Positions 24,942 to 33,272 are shown, counted from the first letter of the stretch. The stretch: DNA of 64,000 nucleotides from Flavobacterium cyclinae (GCF_021172145.1 NZ_CP089095.1:682001-746000); one strand, 5' to 3'. Notes: generated by a model from the letters alone, not told the origin. Made by a program: numbers and translations.

Positions 24942-25009
24942 CAAATTTAAATATTAAAAAGACTTTTTAGTCTTGTTTGAATAAATAGTAATCAACAAAT
25001 TATGTTGAT
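24942..25009 (-). promoter_or_regulatory. nrdD promoter region with two inverted repeats
   Basis: On the minus strand TAAATTTG (24942-24949) fits the -7 consensus, 29 bp before the nrdD ATG. Upstream lie AAGACT-TTTT-AGTCTT (24959-24974) and ATCAACA-AATTA-TGTTGAT (24991-25009), both perfect inverted repeats. They are candidate operators but differ from the Crp/Fnr-type site. Confidence 0.45.
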
Positions 25010-25085
25010 AAGTAATCGTCTTAAAAATTTGATGGTATTTTAATGTGTAAGTTTTTAATAAAGTAATAAAAATATTAATTTCTTC

Positions 25086-25115
25086 TTGTATTGTATAGTT
25101 TTTTAACTATATTTG
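25086..25115 (+). promoter_or_regulatory. promoter upstream of the tRNA region
   Basis: TTG (25086-25088), 19 bp, then TATATTTG (25108-25115) is a good match to the Bacteroidota TTG-N19-TAnnTTTG promoter. A 7-bp inverted repeat TATAGTT/AACTATA overlaps the spacer. Confidence 0.6.
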
Positions 25116-25124
25116 CAACATAAT

Positions 25125-25159
25125 AAAAGTAAACGATTCCGTAAACGATTTTACTTTTT
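25125..25159 (+). repeat. tandem GTAAACGATT repeat inside a hairpin
   Basis: GTAAACGATT occurs at 25129-25138 and again at 25141-25150. The pair is enclosed by AAAAGTAAA and TTTACTTTT, giving a terminator-like AT-rich stem. It sits between the promoter and the tRNA fragment. The rest of 25160-25229 holds nothing I recognise. Confidence 0.5.
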
Positions 25160-25229
25160 GAGCTGGCAAACAAAATTTTAGGTTGTTGATTTTCAGGGTT
25201 TTAATTTTTAATTGAAATAAGTTTTTAAA

Positions 25230-25274
25230 CTCATAACCCGAAGGTCACAGGTTCGAGTCCTGTTCCCGCTACTA
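25230..25274 (+). pseudogene. 3' half of initiator tRNA-Met, duplicated
   Basis: These 45 bases are identical to 25333-25377, running from the anticodon loop to three bases past the discriminator of the intact tRNA 103 bp downstream. The 5' half (acceptor, D-arm, most of the anticodon stem) is missing, so no functional tRNA can form. It may be a relic of site-specific integration or of an unequal duplication. Confidence 0.8.
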
Positions 25275-25301
25275 AAAATTTATTGAATTACAACCGTACA
25301 T

Positions 25302-25374
25302 CGCGGGATAGAGCAGTAGGCAGCTCGTCGGGCTCATAACCCGAAGGTCACAGGTTCGAGTCCTGTTCCCGCTA
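25302..25374 (+). tRNA. initiator tRNA-fMet (anticodon CAU)
   Basis: The 73-nt cloverleaf has acceptor CGCGGGA/TCCCGCT, D-arm GAGC...GCTC, anticodon arm TCGGG-CTCATAA-CCCGA and T-arm ACAGG-TTCGAGT-CCTGT. The first acceptor pair is a C/U mismatch, and the anticodon stem has three consecutive G-C pairs; both mark initiator tRNAs. CCA is not encoded. Confidence 0.95.
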
Positions 25375-25378
25375 CTAG

Positions 25379-25406
25379 AAGCCCAGCAAAATGCTGGGCT
25401 TTTTTA
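25379..25406 (+). terminator. terminator after the tRNA
   Basis: AGCCCAGCA (25380-25388) and TGCTGGGCT (25392-25400) form a stable 9-bp hairpin followed by six T. Confidence 0.85.
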
Positions 25407-25419
25407 TTTTTAAAAAATT

Positions 25420-25869
25420 ATGAATCCAAAAAAAATTGCTGAGTACAGAAAATTACTCAATGTTACTAAGACAGCTACGCTGAAAGAATTAAAAACCATT
25501 TACAGAAATAGCATGAAGGAAGATCATCCTGATACTATTGCTGACCCAGTGGAGCGTTTAGCTGCTGAGGAAAGAAGTAAGAATATTATTGAGGCATATC
25601 ATTTTTTGGTTAGTATTGCTCCTGAAACCCAAGAGAAAAATAAAGAAGTTTACCAAAGAATTACTTCAACAGTAAACATTCAGGATTTTTATATGGATAA
25701 TGGAGTGTTGTACATTTCATTTTTAGATGGAAGTAATTACGAATATTTCAGCGTTCCAAAAGTAACTTACATTAAAATGGTAAATGCAGAATCGCCTAGT
25801 CGTTTTGCGAGAAGACACATTTACAATGAGTTTTTATATAGAAGCGCTTCAAAATTAGTTGCGGAATAA
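25420..25869 (+). CDS. J-domain-like protein with a C-terminal KTSC domain
   Basis: The protein has 149 residues. The N-terminal 70 residues form a J-domain-like helical hairpin with the HPD motif at residues 36-38 (EDHPD), the site that stimulates DnaK. The C-terminal part (about 83-145; FLDGSNYEYFSVPKVTYIKM and later ASPSRF-like SPSRFARRHI) resembles the KTSC domain, often fused to lysyl-tRNA synthetase or RNA-linked proteins. The combination suggests a DnaK co-chaperone of specialised use. It follows the tRNA terminator by about 15 bp, so its promoter must lie within or before the tRNA region. Confidence 0.75.
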   Translation: MNPKKIAEYRKLLNVTKTATLKELKTIYRNSMKEDHPDTIADPVERLAAEERSKNIIEAYHFLVSIAPETQEKNKEVYQRITSTVNIQDFYMDNGVLYISFLDGSNYEYFSVPKVTYIKMVNAESPSRFARRHIYNEFLYRSASKLVAE

Positions 25870-25926
25870 TCAGTCGTTAAAAAAATATCCTTATTTTTGA
25901 TATACTAACCAATAAACTATATCAAT

Positions 25927-26403
25927 ATGGAAATGAATTATTTAGCTGTTTTAGTGGCCGCTTTGTCAAGTTTTGTTGTCGGCTTTGTCTGGTACAATCC
26001 CAAAGTTTTTGGAACCATTTGGATGAATGAAATCGGGATGACCGAAGAAAAAGCGAAACAAGGCAACATGGCAAAAATTTTTGGATTAACTTTTGTGTTT
26101 GCATTTATGTTAGCTTTTATGATGCCAACATTGGTAATCCATCAAATAGGCGCTTTGCAATTAGCTGGTGGTAACGAAAAAGACGAAGCTTTTTTAGCTT
26201 ACATGCAAGTTCATGGTCACATGTTCAGAAGTTTTGGCCACGGGGCATTACATGGTTTTTTTGCTTCTTTATTTATTGTAGTTCCTACAATTGCTACTAA
26301 CTGCTTATTTGAGCAAAAATCATTTAAGTATGCAGCAATTACCTCTGGTTATTGGATTCTTGTTATGACATTAATGGGAGCTATAATTTGTGGATGGAAA
26401 TAA
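25927..26403 (+). CDS. DUF1761-family membrane protein
   Basis: A 158-residue protein with four hydrophobic segments (about 5-24, 52-75, 92-118 and 132-152). The start (NYLAVLVAALSSFVVGFVWYNPKVFG) and the later GxxHG-rich loops fit the DUF1761 family of small membrane proteins of unknown function. A Met lies two codons inside the chosen ATG, so the true start may be 25933. It is followed by a hairpin terminator. Confidence 0.75.
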   Translation: MEMNYLAVLVAALSSFVVGFVWYNPKVFGTIWMNEIGMTEEKAKQGNMAKIFGLTFVFAFMLAFMMPTLVIHQIGALQLAGGNEKDEAFLAYMQVHGHMFRSFGHGALHGFFASLFIVVPTIATNCLFEQKSFKYAAITSGYWILVMTLMGAIICGWK

Positions 26404-26422
26404 TTTAACATTTAATTATATA

Positions 26423-26456
26423 AGAATCGCTCTACATTTGTAGGGCGATTTTATTT
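26423..26456 (+). terminator. terminator after the DUF1761 gene
   Basis: AATCGCTCTACA (26425-26436) pairs with TGTAGGGCGATT (26439-26450) with one G-U pair, then a T-rich tail. Confidence 0.7.
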
Positions 26457-26461
26457 ATACA

Positions 26462-27607
26462 TTGAACAGTATTCATTTTAAAATATTCAATTCGGTTAAA
26501 GATTTACCAGTGCTTTGGGATGTAGTAGCTCAGAGTAATGTATTTCTTCAAACTCCTTATCTATCTGTATTGGAACGTTCAGCTCCAGTGAATATGGAAT
26601 GTTTTTACATTGGTATTTTTGAAAATTCAGAACTTATTGGAGTTTCTTTAGCACAATATTTAGATTTGAATAAACTAGAGTCGTTTGGTGAACGTGACAA
26701 ATGTTTTAAAACTGCGATTCGTAATTTTATCTTCAAAAATTTTGCTTCTCATACCTTGTTTTTAGGAAATAATATGATTACTGGGCAAAATGGTTACGTT
26801 TTTTCAAAGGAAATCGATTTTAAACATATCAGTGAAATTCTTTTGCAAAGTGCTGATGAAATAACATTGTATTTTAAGAAAAAAGGGATTTCAATTCACT
26901 TAGTTTCTTTTAAAGATTTTTATGACCATTGTTCGGTAGAATTGAAAAAATATCATTTTTCAAATGTTTACGAATTCAATACGCAACCGAACATGATTTT
27001 CTATTTGGATGAAAATTGGAAATCCATAGAAGATTATGTTGCAGTACTTTCCAAAAAATATCGCGATCAATTTAAAAGAGCTCGTAAAAAGTTTGACAGT
27101 ATTCAAGTCAAAAACCTTTCTTACGAAGAAGTACATCAAAATGAAGAAAAGATTTACGATTTGTATCATTATGTGGCAAAAAATGCTCCTTTTAATACGT
27201 TTTTCTTATCTCAAAATCATTTTTCTACACTAAAAGGACAATGTGGAAATCGATTTCAGATTTTTGGTTATTTTTTGAATGAGGAATTAGTTGGATTTCA
27301 TACGTTACTTTTGAATGATGAAACTCTTGAAACCTATTTCTTAGGTTACAATGATCACATTCAAAAAGAAAACATGTTGTATTTGAATATGTTATACAAT
27401 ATGACGGAATTTGGAATTCAAAACGGATTTAAACGAATCATTTTTGGTAGAACGGCTCTTGAAATTAAAAGTTCTATTGGCGCTACACCAGTTCAAATGT
27501 CGGGATTTATCTTTCACAATAATAAATTGATAAACCGATTTATTGGTAAAATCTTCAGAAGTTTAGAGCCAGAGTTACATTGGCAACAACGTCATCCTTT
27601 TAAATAA
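26462..27607 (+). CDS. GNAT/FemAB-like acyltransferase
   Basis: The protein has 381 residues from a TTG codon at 26462; there is no nearby in-frame ATG that keeps the conserved N-terminus. The C-terminal half (about 190-370) has the look of the BioF2/FemAB-like GNAT fold: AVLSKKYRDQFKRARKKF, then FGYFLNEELVGFHTLLL and MTEFGIQNGFKRIIFGRT. Such enzymes transfer amino acids or acyl groups to peptidoglycan, lipids or sugars. The substrate cannot be told. It is a single gene between a terminator and a convergent rhodanese gene. Confidence 0.65.
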   Translation: MNSIHFKIFNSVKDLPVLWDVVAQSNVFLQTPYLSVLERSAPVNMECFYIGIFENSELIGVSLAQYLDLNKLESFGERDKCFKTAIRNFIFKNFASHTLFLGNNMITGQNGYVFSKEIDFKHISEILLQSADEITLYFKKKGISIHLVSFKDFYDHCSVELKKYHFSNVYEFNTQPNMIFYLDENWKSIEDYVAVLSKKYRDQFKRARKKFDSIQVKNLSYEEVHQNEEKIYDLYHYVAKNAPFNTFFLSQNHFSTLKGQCGNRFQIFGYFLNEELVGFHTLLLNDETLETYFLGYNDHIQKENMLYLNMLYNMTEFGIQNGFKRIIFGRTALEIKSSIGATPVQMSGFIFHNNKLINRFIGKIFRSLEPELHWQQRHPFK

Positions 27608-27640
27608 AAAAAGTCCCGATTTAATCGAGACTTTCTTTTT
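27608..27640. terminator. bidirectional terminator between convergent genes
   Basis: AAAGTCCCGATT (27610-27621) and AATCGAGACTTT (27623-27634) form a hairpin with one mismatch, flanked by A and T runs. Confidence 0.7.
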
Positions 27641-27947
27641 ATAATTTACTTTCTAAACTGTTCCAACCACCACCGTTGATACAATCAATTCCGTGTTGTT
27701 GTAGCATGGAAGTAGCTTGCGCACTTCGCATTCCTGAACGGCAACAAGCGATAATTGGTTTGTTCCATTTTTTGATGGTTTCAATATTTCCGCTTAAAAC
27801 TTGTAAAGCAATATTCTTTGAACCTTTGATGTGCCCTTCTCTAAATTCTTCTGGCGTTCTTACGTCTAAGATAATAGCGCCTTTTTTAACATATTCTTGA
27901 ACATCATTTGTTTTACTTCCTAATCCTAAAAAATCTAAAATTCCCAT
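27639..27947 (-). CDS. single-domain rhodanese-like protein
   Basis: The protein has 102 residues from the ATG at 27947 (MGILDFLGLGS); an upstream in-frame start at 28004 would add 19 residues that overlap the promoter. The rhodanese fold is clear: GAIILDVRTPEEFREGHIKGSKNIAL and an active-site loop IACCRSGMRSAQAT with the catalytic Cys. It probably handles persulfide sulfur in the cytoplasm. A -7 box TATCTTTG lies on the minus strand at 27968-27975. Confidence 0.88.
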   Translation of the reverse strand: MGILDFLGLGSKTNDVQEYVKKGAIILDVRTPEEFREGHIKGSKNIALQVLSGNIETIKKWNKPIIACCRSGMRSAQATSMLQQHGIDCINGGGWNSLESKL

Positions 27948-28016
27948 AATTGTTTCTTTTTTTTTGACAAAGATAGAGCTGATTGAAAATCTTTTCAGTA
28001 ACAAAAGTTACTTTGG

Positions 28017-29774
28017 TTAAACGTTAGCTTTCTCAAAAATTAATTCCAATCCGTTATCCACTAAATGCACAATTTCTGGGCGATTATTTTTCACTTTCTC
28101 TAAATGATTTAGAACTTTATCTACTAAATCAGAATTTCCTTCTTTTTTTGCTAATTCTGCAATCTCTACCGATAATAACCAATCATTTGGATGTCCCGCA
28201 GAAACCGAAGCAAATGCTTCTTTTAAAGTAGTAGCAGCAGGTTTACCTTCTCTAATATTACGAACACTTAAATATAGTCTTTCTAATTCTTCTCTCTCTG
28301 CCGATTTCTTCTGTTTAATCGTTTGTGAAGACGGAACGTGATTAATCATGTCAAAACTATTCACATCAGCTGGACCAGAAAAAGCAGAAATTACTTTTTT
28401 ACCAACTGCCATGTCGTAAATGCCCCATTCTGGTTGAAAAAGAACTGTGTCGTTGTGAGTAACCGTACAATTTTTGAATTTAATCAATAAGATTTCGCCT
28501 TGTAAATTGCGAGTTCCTGTAACAATTTCACCTACAACTTTAATATTTCCTTCAAACTCTAAAGTCACTTGCTCGCCTTCGTAAATATCATATGCACGCA
28601 AATCTCTCGGACTCATTTCTTCAATGGCTAAGTTGATGCCTTTTAGTTTTCCAATTGGTGAACCAAAGCCTTCAGCATGATATTCTGTTCCGTGCCCTAC
28701 TAATTCTTTTTCTCTGTAGGAAAGAGCTGTTTTTCCAGTAGTTTGAACATAAACTGGTTTTCCTTCATCTTCAATAACATTTGTGAAAACGCCTGAAATT
28801 TGAAGTCCTGTACTTAATTCAATTGTTCCTAAAGCTTTAGAATTTATTAGTTTTTGAATGCCCGATAATCCACCAGTTCTTAATGCCATTTTATTTGCAA
28901 ATTCTTCTAAAACCGAACTCAAATGAGCGAAATCTGGAGTTACATAAAGTTGAGGTTGCGGTTTTGTAATATCAAAACTTATATCGGCTGCTGAAATATC
29001 GTATGGAATTTTCTTCACATTATCGGTCATACACCAAGTACTTTCTCCAATCGAAGAAAGTAATCCAGCACCATAAATTTTTGGATTGTCAACCGTTCCA
29101 ATTAAGCCGTATTCTACTGTCCACCAATGTAAATTTCGAATACGAGACATTTCCGATAGTTCACCCATATTATTTTGCAAGAAATCCACTTGCTCTTCCG
29201 CTTTTTTGATTTCTTCTTCTGGAGTATCTTCTGCTTCTTTTAAAATTGAAAGCAAACGTATCGCTTCATACAATTCATAATCTCGTGCCGATGAAATCGC
29301 TTTACAACCAATTTCACCAAAACGTCTTAAATATTCAGCATATTCTGGATTCGCAATAATAGGAGCGTGACCAGCACCTTCGTGAATAATATCTGGAGCT
29401 GGAGTGTATTCGATGTGTTCTAATTGGCGAATATCGCAAGCAATAACTAATACATTATACGCTTGAAATTCCATAAAGGCATTAGGCGGAATGAATCCGT
29501 CAACAGCCACAGCAGCCCAACCGATTTCTTTTAAAATTCGGTTCATGCCATACATGCTAGGAATGTTATCAACTTCAATTCCTGTTTTTTGTAAACCATC
29601 TAAATAAGAACTATGAGCTACTTTTGAAAGATAATCTACATTTTTACGCATAACATAGCGCCAAACCGCTTGATTTATTGGTGTGTAATCTTCATAAACT
29701 TGCGGCTTAATGAATTGTTTTAAATGTTTTGGTAATCTGTCAATCAGTGGATTACTTTCAAAATGCGTTTCCAT
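28017..29774 (-). CDS. aromatic amino acid (phenylalanine) hydroxylase with C-terminal extension
   Basis: This 585-residue iron- and pterin-dependent monooxygenase probably converts Phe to Tyr. The iron site is visible: PDIIHEGAGHAP (two His, about residues 127-138) and the Glu in HWWTVEYGLIG (about 223-233). Proteobacterial PhhA is about 260-300 residues. This protein is twice that, with an extra beta-rich segment (about 320-470) and a helical tail (about 490-585), a form I associate with Bacteroidota. No regulatory ACT domain is seen. The gene stands alone. Confidence 0.9.
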   Translation of the reverse strand: METHFESNPLIDRLPKHLKQFIKPQVYEDYTPINQAVWRYVMRKNVDYLSKVAHSSYLDGLQKTGIEVDNIPSMYGMNRILKEIGWAAVAVDGFIPPNAFMEFQAYNVLVIACDIRQLEHIEYTPAPDIIHEGAGHAPIIANPEYAEYLRRFGEIGCKAISSARDYELYEAIRLLSILKEAEDTPEEEIKKAEEQVDFLQNNMGELSEMSRIRNLHWWTVEYGLIGTVDNPKIYGAGLLSSIGESTWCMTDNVKKIPYDISAADISFDITKPQPQLYVTPDFAHLSSVLEEFANKMALRTGGLSGIQKLINSKALGTIELSTGLQISGVFTNVIEDEGKPVYVQTTGKTALSYREKELVGHGTEYHAEGFGSPIGKLKGINLAIEEMSPRDLRAYDIYEGEQVTLEFEGNIKVVGEIVTGTRNLQGEILLIKFKNCTVTHNDTVLFQPEWGIYDMAVGKKVISAFSGPADVNSFDMINHVPSSQTIKQKKSAEREELERLYLSVRNIREGKPAATTLKEAFASVSAGHPNDWLLSVEIAELAKKEGNSDLVDKVLNHLEKVKNNRPEIVHLVDNGLELIFEKANV

Positions 29775-29909
29775 AATTTTACTTGTGATGTTTGACGTAA
29801 AATTACGACTTTTTCAGAAATATTGAAAGTTTTTTGAAGATATGATATAATTTATTGAAGTATTCTTTTGTAGTTGCCAACGATAAATTTTATGAATATT
29901 ATTTAAAAA

Positions 29910-29937
29910 AATAAGGGGTTATTTATAACCCCTTAAA
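29910..29937 (-). terminator. terminator of the DUF4136 lipoprotein gene
   Basis: TAAGGGGTTAT (29912-29922) and ATAACCCCTTA (29925-29935) form an 11-bp hairpin, with a T-run on the minus-strand side. Confidence 0.75.
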
Positions 29938-29949
29938 TCATAAAAAAAA

Positions 29950-30471
29950 TTAATTTTTTGGTGGATATTGTTCTAAGATTTTAGAAACAAATTCCATAAT
30001 TCTTGCATCTTTCTTTTCAGTATTATTTGTAAGATTACCACTGCCTTCACCTTGCCAAACTAGTTCTTTTGTTTTAGCATCGATAATGTCAATGAAAAGA
30101 GTTCCTTCTGGAGTTGTAGTTACATTGGTATATCCCATTCCCATTCCCCACCAAGGATTCCAACCCCAACCAAAACCATAGTTTTGATATACATCTACTC
30201 GGTCTCTCTCTTTTGTAAAAATACTAATTAATACATCAGGATTCTCAGATTTTGTAAAGCCTTTAGTTGACATGACTTCGTCAATTGAATAAAGTATCCT
30301 TTTCTTGTCTAAATCGGATATTTCAGCTTTATCAATACCACTTTTTAAATACGCATAGGTTTTGTAGTTTGTAAAAGTTGCTTTTTTATCATAATCTGCA
30401 TTCACTCTTACACTGCCGCATGATGCTAATGTTAAAACAAATAGAATCGAAAGTAATTTTAGTGTTTTCAT
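29950..30471 (-). CDS. DUF4136 lipoprotein
   Basis: The protein has 173 residues. The lipobox Cys is at residue 18 (LTLASCGSV). The mature part starts VRVNADYDKKATFTNYKTYAYL and continues with a WGWNPWWGMGMGYTN aromatic loop and GTLFIDIIDAKTKELVWQGEG, the layout of the DUF4136 family of envelope lipoproteins. Function is unknown. It is monocistronic. Confidence 0.85.
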   Translation of the reverse strand: MKTLKLLSILFVLTLASCGSVRVNADYDKKATFTNYKTYAYLKSGIDKAEISDLDKKRILYSIDEVMSTKGFTKSENPDVLISIFTKERDRVDVYQNYGFGWGWNPWWGMGMGYTNVTTTPEGTLFIDIIDAKTKELVWQGEGSGNLTNNTEKKDARIMEFVSKILEQYPPKN

Positions 30472-30629
30472 ATGTTTAAATTATATTTTTAAATGGTAAC
30501 ATATGGTATCGCCTTTTTAATTATTGGTGTTTGCTTAAGCAAACTTTTTTTTAAAGCCGATTTCATAACAATTAGTTTTAAGTTTTAATTTCAGGAATTA
30601 GCATCTTGATTTGAAACTTAAACCCGAAA

Positions 30630-32615
30630 CTATAATAAATTATCGTCTACAATATTAGGGATGGTAACTTTTAATAAAGGTTGCGTCTCCATAGCTCTTT
30701 TTATTGCAAAAATAGCACCTTCGTTTCTCGCCCAACTTCTTCTAGAAATTCCGTTGTTTACATCCCAGAATAGCATTGACTCTAAGCGTCTTGATGCTTC
30801 TTTACTACCATCAAGAACCATACCAAAACCACCATTTATTACTTCGCCCCAGCCAACACCACCACCGTTGTGAATAGAAACCCAAGTTGCACCTCGGAAA
30901 CTATCACCAATTACATTGTGTATTGCCATGTCTGAAGTAAATCTTGAACCATCATAAATGTTAGAAGTTTCTCTGTAAGGAGAATCAGTACCTGAAACAT
31001 CGTGATGGTCGCGACCTAAAATTACATAACCAATTTCACCTTTTGCAATCGCTTGATTGAAGGCTTCTGCAATTTTTATTCTTCCTTCGGCATCGGCATA
31101 TAAAATTCGAGCTTGTGAACCTACAACTAATTTGTTTTCTTGTGCTCCTTTAATCCATTGAATATTATCCGCCATTTGTTGTTGGATTTCTTCTGGAGAA
31201 TTTTTCATCATTTCTTCTAAAACATCACAAGCTATTTTATCTGTTTTCGCTAAATCTTCTGGGTCACCCGAAGCACAAACCCAACGGAAGGGTCCAAAAC
31301 CATAATCAAAACACATTGGTCCCATAATATCCTGAACATAGCTAGGATATTTGAATTCTCTTCCTAAGGTTGGATGATCATTCATAACATCGGCACCGGC
31401 TCTTGAAGATTCTAATAAAAAGGCATTTCCATAATCAAAGAAATACGTTCCTTTAGCGGTATGTTTGTTAATTGCTTCAGCATGACGACGAAGTGTTTTT
31501 CTAACTTCTTCTTTGAAACGATCCGGTTCGTTAGCCATCATTTTATTTGAATCTTCAAATGTAAATCCGATAGGGTAGTAGCCTCCAGCCCAAGGATTGT
31601 GAAGAGAAGTTTGGTCAGAACCTAAATCGATATGTAAATTTTCTTGGTCAAATCGTTCCCAAACATCTACCACATTTCCTAAATAAGCAATGGAAACCAC
31701 TTCTTGATTTTCTAAAGCTTTTTTAACTCGAGGAACTAATTCGTTAATATTATCAATTATCTCATTAATCCAACCTTGTTCATGACGAATTTTGGTAATC
31801 TTGGGATTTACTTCGGCACAAACGGTAACACAACCTGCAATATTTCCTGCTTTTGGTTGAGCTCCACTCATTCCTCCTAATCCAGAAGTTACAAATAATC
31901 CGCCTTTTGGTGATTTTTTAATTTTTCTAAATCCGTTTAAAACTGTGATTGTTGTACCATGAACAATTCCTTGTGGACCAATATACATATAGCTTCCAGC
32001 TGTCATTTGTCCGTATTGCGAAACACCCAATGCGTTCATTTTTTCCCAGTCGTCTGGTTTGGAATAATTTGGGATAACCATTCCATTAGTAACCACAACT
32101 CTTGGCGCTTCTTTGTGCGAAGGGAATAATCCCATAGGATGACCCGAATACATGACTAGCGTTTGTTCGTCTGTCATTTCGGCCAAATATTTCATGGTTA
32201 AGCGATATTGTGCCCAGTTTTGAAAAACAGCTCCATTTCCACCATAGGTAATTAATTCATGAGGATGTTGTGCCACAGCATAATCCAAGTTGTTTTGAAT
32301 CATTAACATAATCGCTTTGGCTTGTTCGCTTTTTCCAGGATATTCTGAAATGGGACGTGCATACATCTTGTAATCAGGACGCAAACGGTACATGTAAATT
32401 CTTCCGTAAGTTTCTAGTTCCGCTTTAAATTCTGGAATTAAAGTTGCATGATGTTTTGGTTCAAAATAGCGAAGCGCATTTTTAAGAGCTAATTTCTTTT
32501 CTTCTTCAGTAAGAATTTCTTTTCTTTTTGGCGCGTGATTAATTGCTGTTTCGTATGGTTTAGGATTGGGTAAAACCGACGGAATTCCCTCTAGTATTTG
32601 TTCTTTAAATGTCAT
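30630..32615 (-). CDS. hutU: urocanate hydratase
   Basis: HutU hydrates urocanate to imidazolonepropionate in histidine breakdown, with a tightly bound NAD as electrophile. The 661-residue protein shows the family blocks ITYGGNGAVFQNWAQYRL, MYSGHPMGLFPS, GQMTAGSYMYIGPQGIVHGT and SGLGGMSGAQPKA, plus the C-terminal GRDHHDVSGTDSPYRET region. Length is within the long class of about 660-680 residues. Other hut genes are not in the window, so it stands apart from a hut operon. Confidence 0.96.
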   Translation of the reverse strand: MTFKEQILEGIPSVLPNPKPYETAINHAPKRKEILTEEEKKLALKNALRYFEPKHHATLIPEFKAELETYGRIYMYRLRPDYKMYARPISEYPGKSEQAKAIMLMIQNNLDYAVAQHPHELITYGGNGAVFQNWAQYRLTMKYLAEMTDEQTLVMYSGHPMGLFPSHKEAPRVVVTNGMVIPNYSKPDDWEKMNALGVSQYGQMTAGSYMYIGPQGIVHGTTITVLNGFRKIKKSPKGGLFVTSGLGGMSGAQPKAGNIAGCVTVCAEVNPKITKIRHEQGWINEIIDNINELVPRVKKALENQEVVSIAYLGNVVDVWERFDQENLHIDLGSDQTSLHNPWAGGYYPIGFTFEDSNKMMANEPDRFKEEVRKTLRRHAEAINKHTAKGTYFFDYGNAFLLESSRAGADVMNDHPTLGREFKYPSYVQDIMGPMCFDYGFGPFRWVCASGDPEDLAKTDKIACDVLEEMMKNSPEEIQQQMADNIQWIKGAQENKLVVGSQARILYADAEGRIKIAEAFNQAIAKGEIGYVILGRDHHDVSGTDSPYRETSNIYDGSRFTSDMAIHNVIGDSFRGATWVSIHNGGGVGWGEVINGGFGMVLDGSKEASRRLESMLFWDVNNGISRRSWARNEGAIFAIKRAMETQPLLKVTIPNIVDDNLL

Positions 32616-32739
32616 TTTTTAATTTTTATTCGTTAATAATATTTCCAAAAATTAAATTTATAAACTAAGGATAACGAATGTCAGACCTATGATAGGACTT
32701 GTGAATTTTAATACGATATTTGAATAAATTGATGTCCAT

Positions 32740-32919
32740 TTACTTTTTCTTATTGGTTCCAGTTTTTTTATCAAAACCATAAGGACAATGACGACAACCA
32801 CTTTTACAGCAATAACCTCTTTTTAAATGATATTTTTCTGTAAAGCATTTGTATCCTTCAGGAGTATAATAAAAATCTTCTCCTTCTTTTAAATTATTTG
32901 GATTTAATTCATTGTTCAT
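32740..32919 (-). CDS. small Cys-rich DUF5522-like protein
   Basis: The protein has 59 residues from ATG at 32919. A longer frame to 33039 would overlap the divergent gene and adds nothing conserved. The C-terminal block CFTEKYHLKRGYCCKSGCRHCPYGF holds five Cys and one His that could bind zinc or an Fe-S cluster. It fits the DUF5522 family of short Bacteroidota proteins of unknown function. A -7 box TAAATTTG lies on the minus strand at 32925-32932, giving an almost leaderless mRNA. Confidence 0.75.
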   Translation of the reverse strand: MNNELNPNNLKEGEDFYYTPEGYKCFTEKYHLKRGYCCKSGCRHCPYGFDKKTGTNKKK

Positions 32920-32947
32920 GTGGACAAATTTACCAATTTTGTATAAT

Positions 32948-33271
32948 ATGATTGTACTAGTTATTAAATATTTAATTCCAAAAGGATTTCGAGGACTTAC
33001 AGTTTTTCCGTTTATTTTTTTATTCAACAAAAAAGACAAAACAAATCAGGAATTATTAAATCATGAAAAAATTCATATTCGGCAACAATTAGAAATGTTA
33101 GTATTGCCTTTTTTTGTATGGTATGGAATTGAGTTTTTTGTTGGGTTAATTCGATTTAGAAATAGGAGAGTAGCTTATTTAAATATTTCATTTGAAAAAG
33201 AAGCCTACCAAAATGAAAAAGACCTTAACTATTTAAAGCAAAGGTCTTTTTGGAATTTTTTGAAGTACTAA
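32948..33271 (+). CDS. small membrane protein with an HExxH-like HEKIH motif
   Basis: The protein has 107 residues from ATG at 32948; the in-frame ATG at 32912 would overlap the divergent gene. A hydrophobic stretch near the start (about 1-28) is followed by LLNHEKIHIRQQLEML (about 39-54). HEKIH fits the HExxH zinc metalloprotease consensus and the protein is close to short Bacteroidota proteins carrying this motif. A second helix (about 53-70) follows. Whether it is an active protease is unknown. It converges on a large secreted-protein gene. Confidence 0.6.
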   Translation: MIVLVIKYLIPKGFRGLTVFPFIFLFNKKDKTNQELLNHEKIHIRQQLEMLVLPFFVWYGIEFFVGLIRFRNRRVAYLNISFEKEAYQNEKDLNYLKQRSFWNFLKY

Positions 33272-33272
33272 A

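Noticed and set aside
24959..24974. AAGACT-TTTT-AGTCTT as another copy of the Crp/Fnr-type operator
   Set aside because: Its half-sites are four bases apart, not two, and its centre is only 24.5 bp from the -7 box, unlike the other six sites.
32920..33039. Longer N-terminus for the Cys-rich 59-aa protein
   Set aside because: It would overlap the divergent gene and its promoter, and the extra residues show no conserved pattern; ATG at 32919 is preferred.
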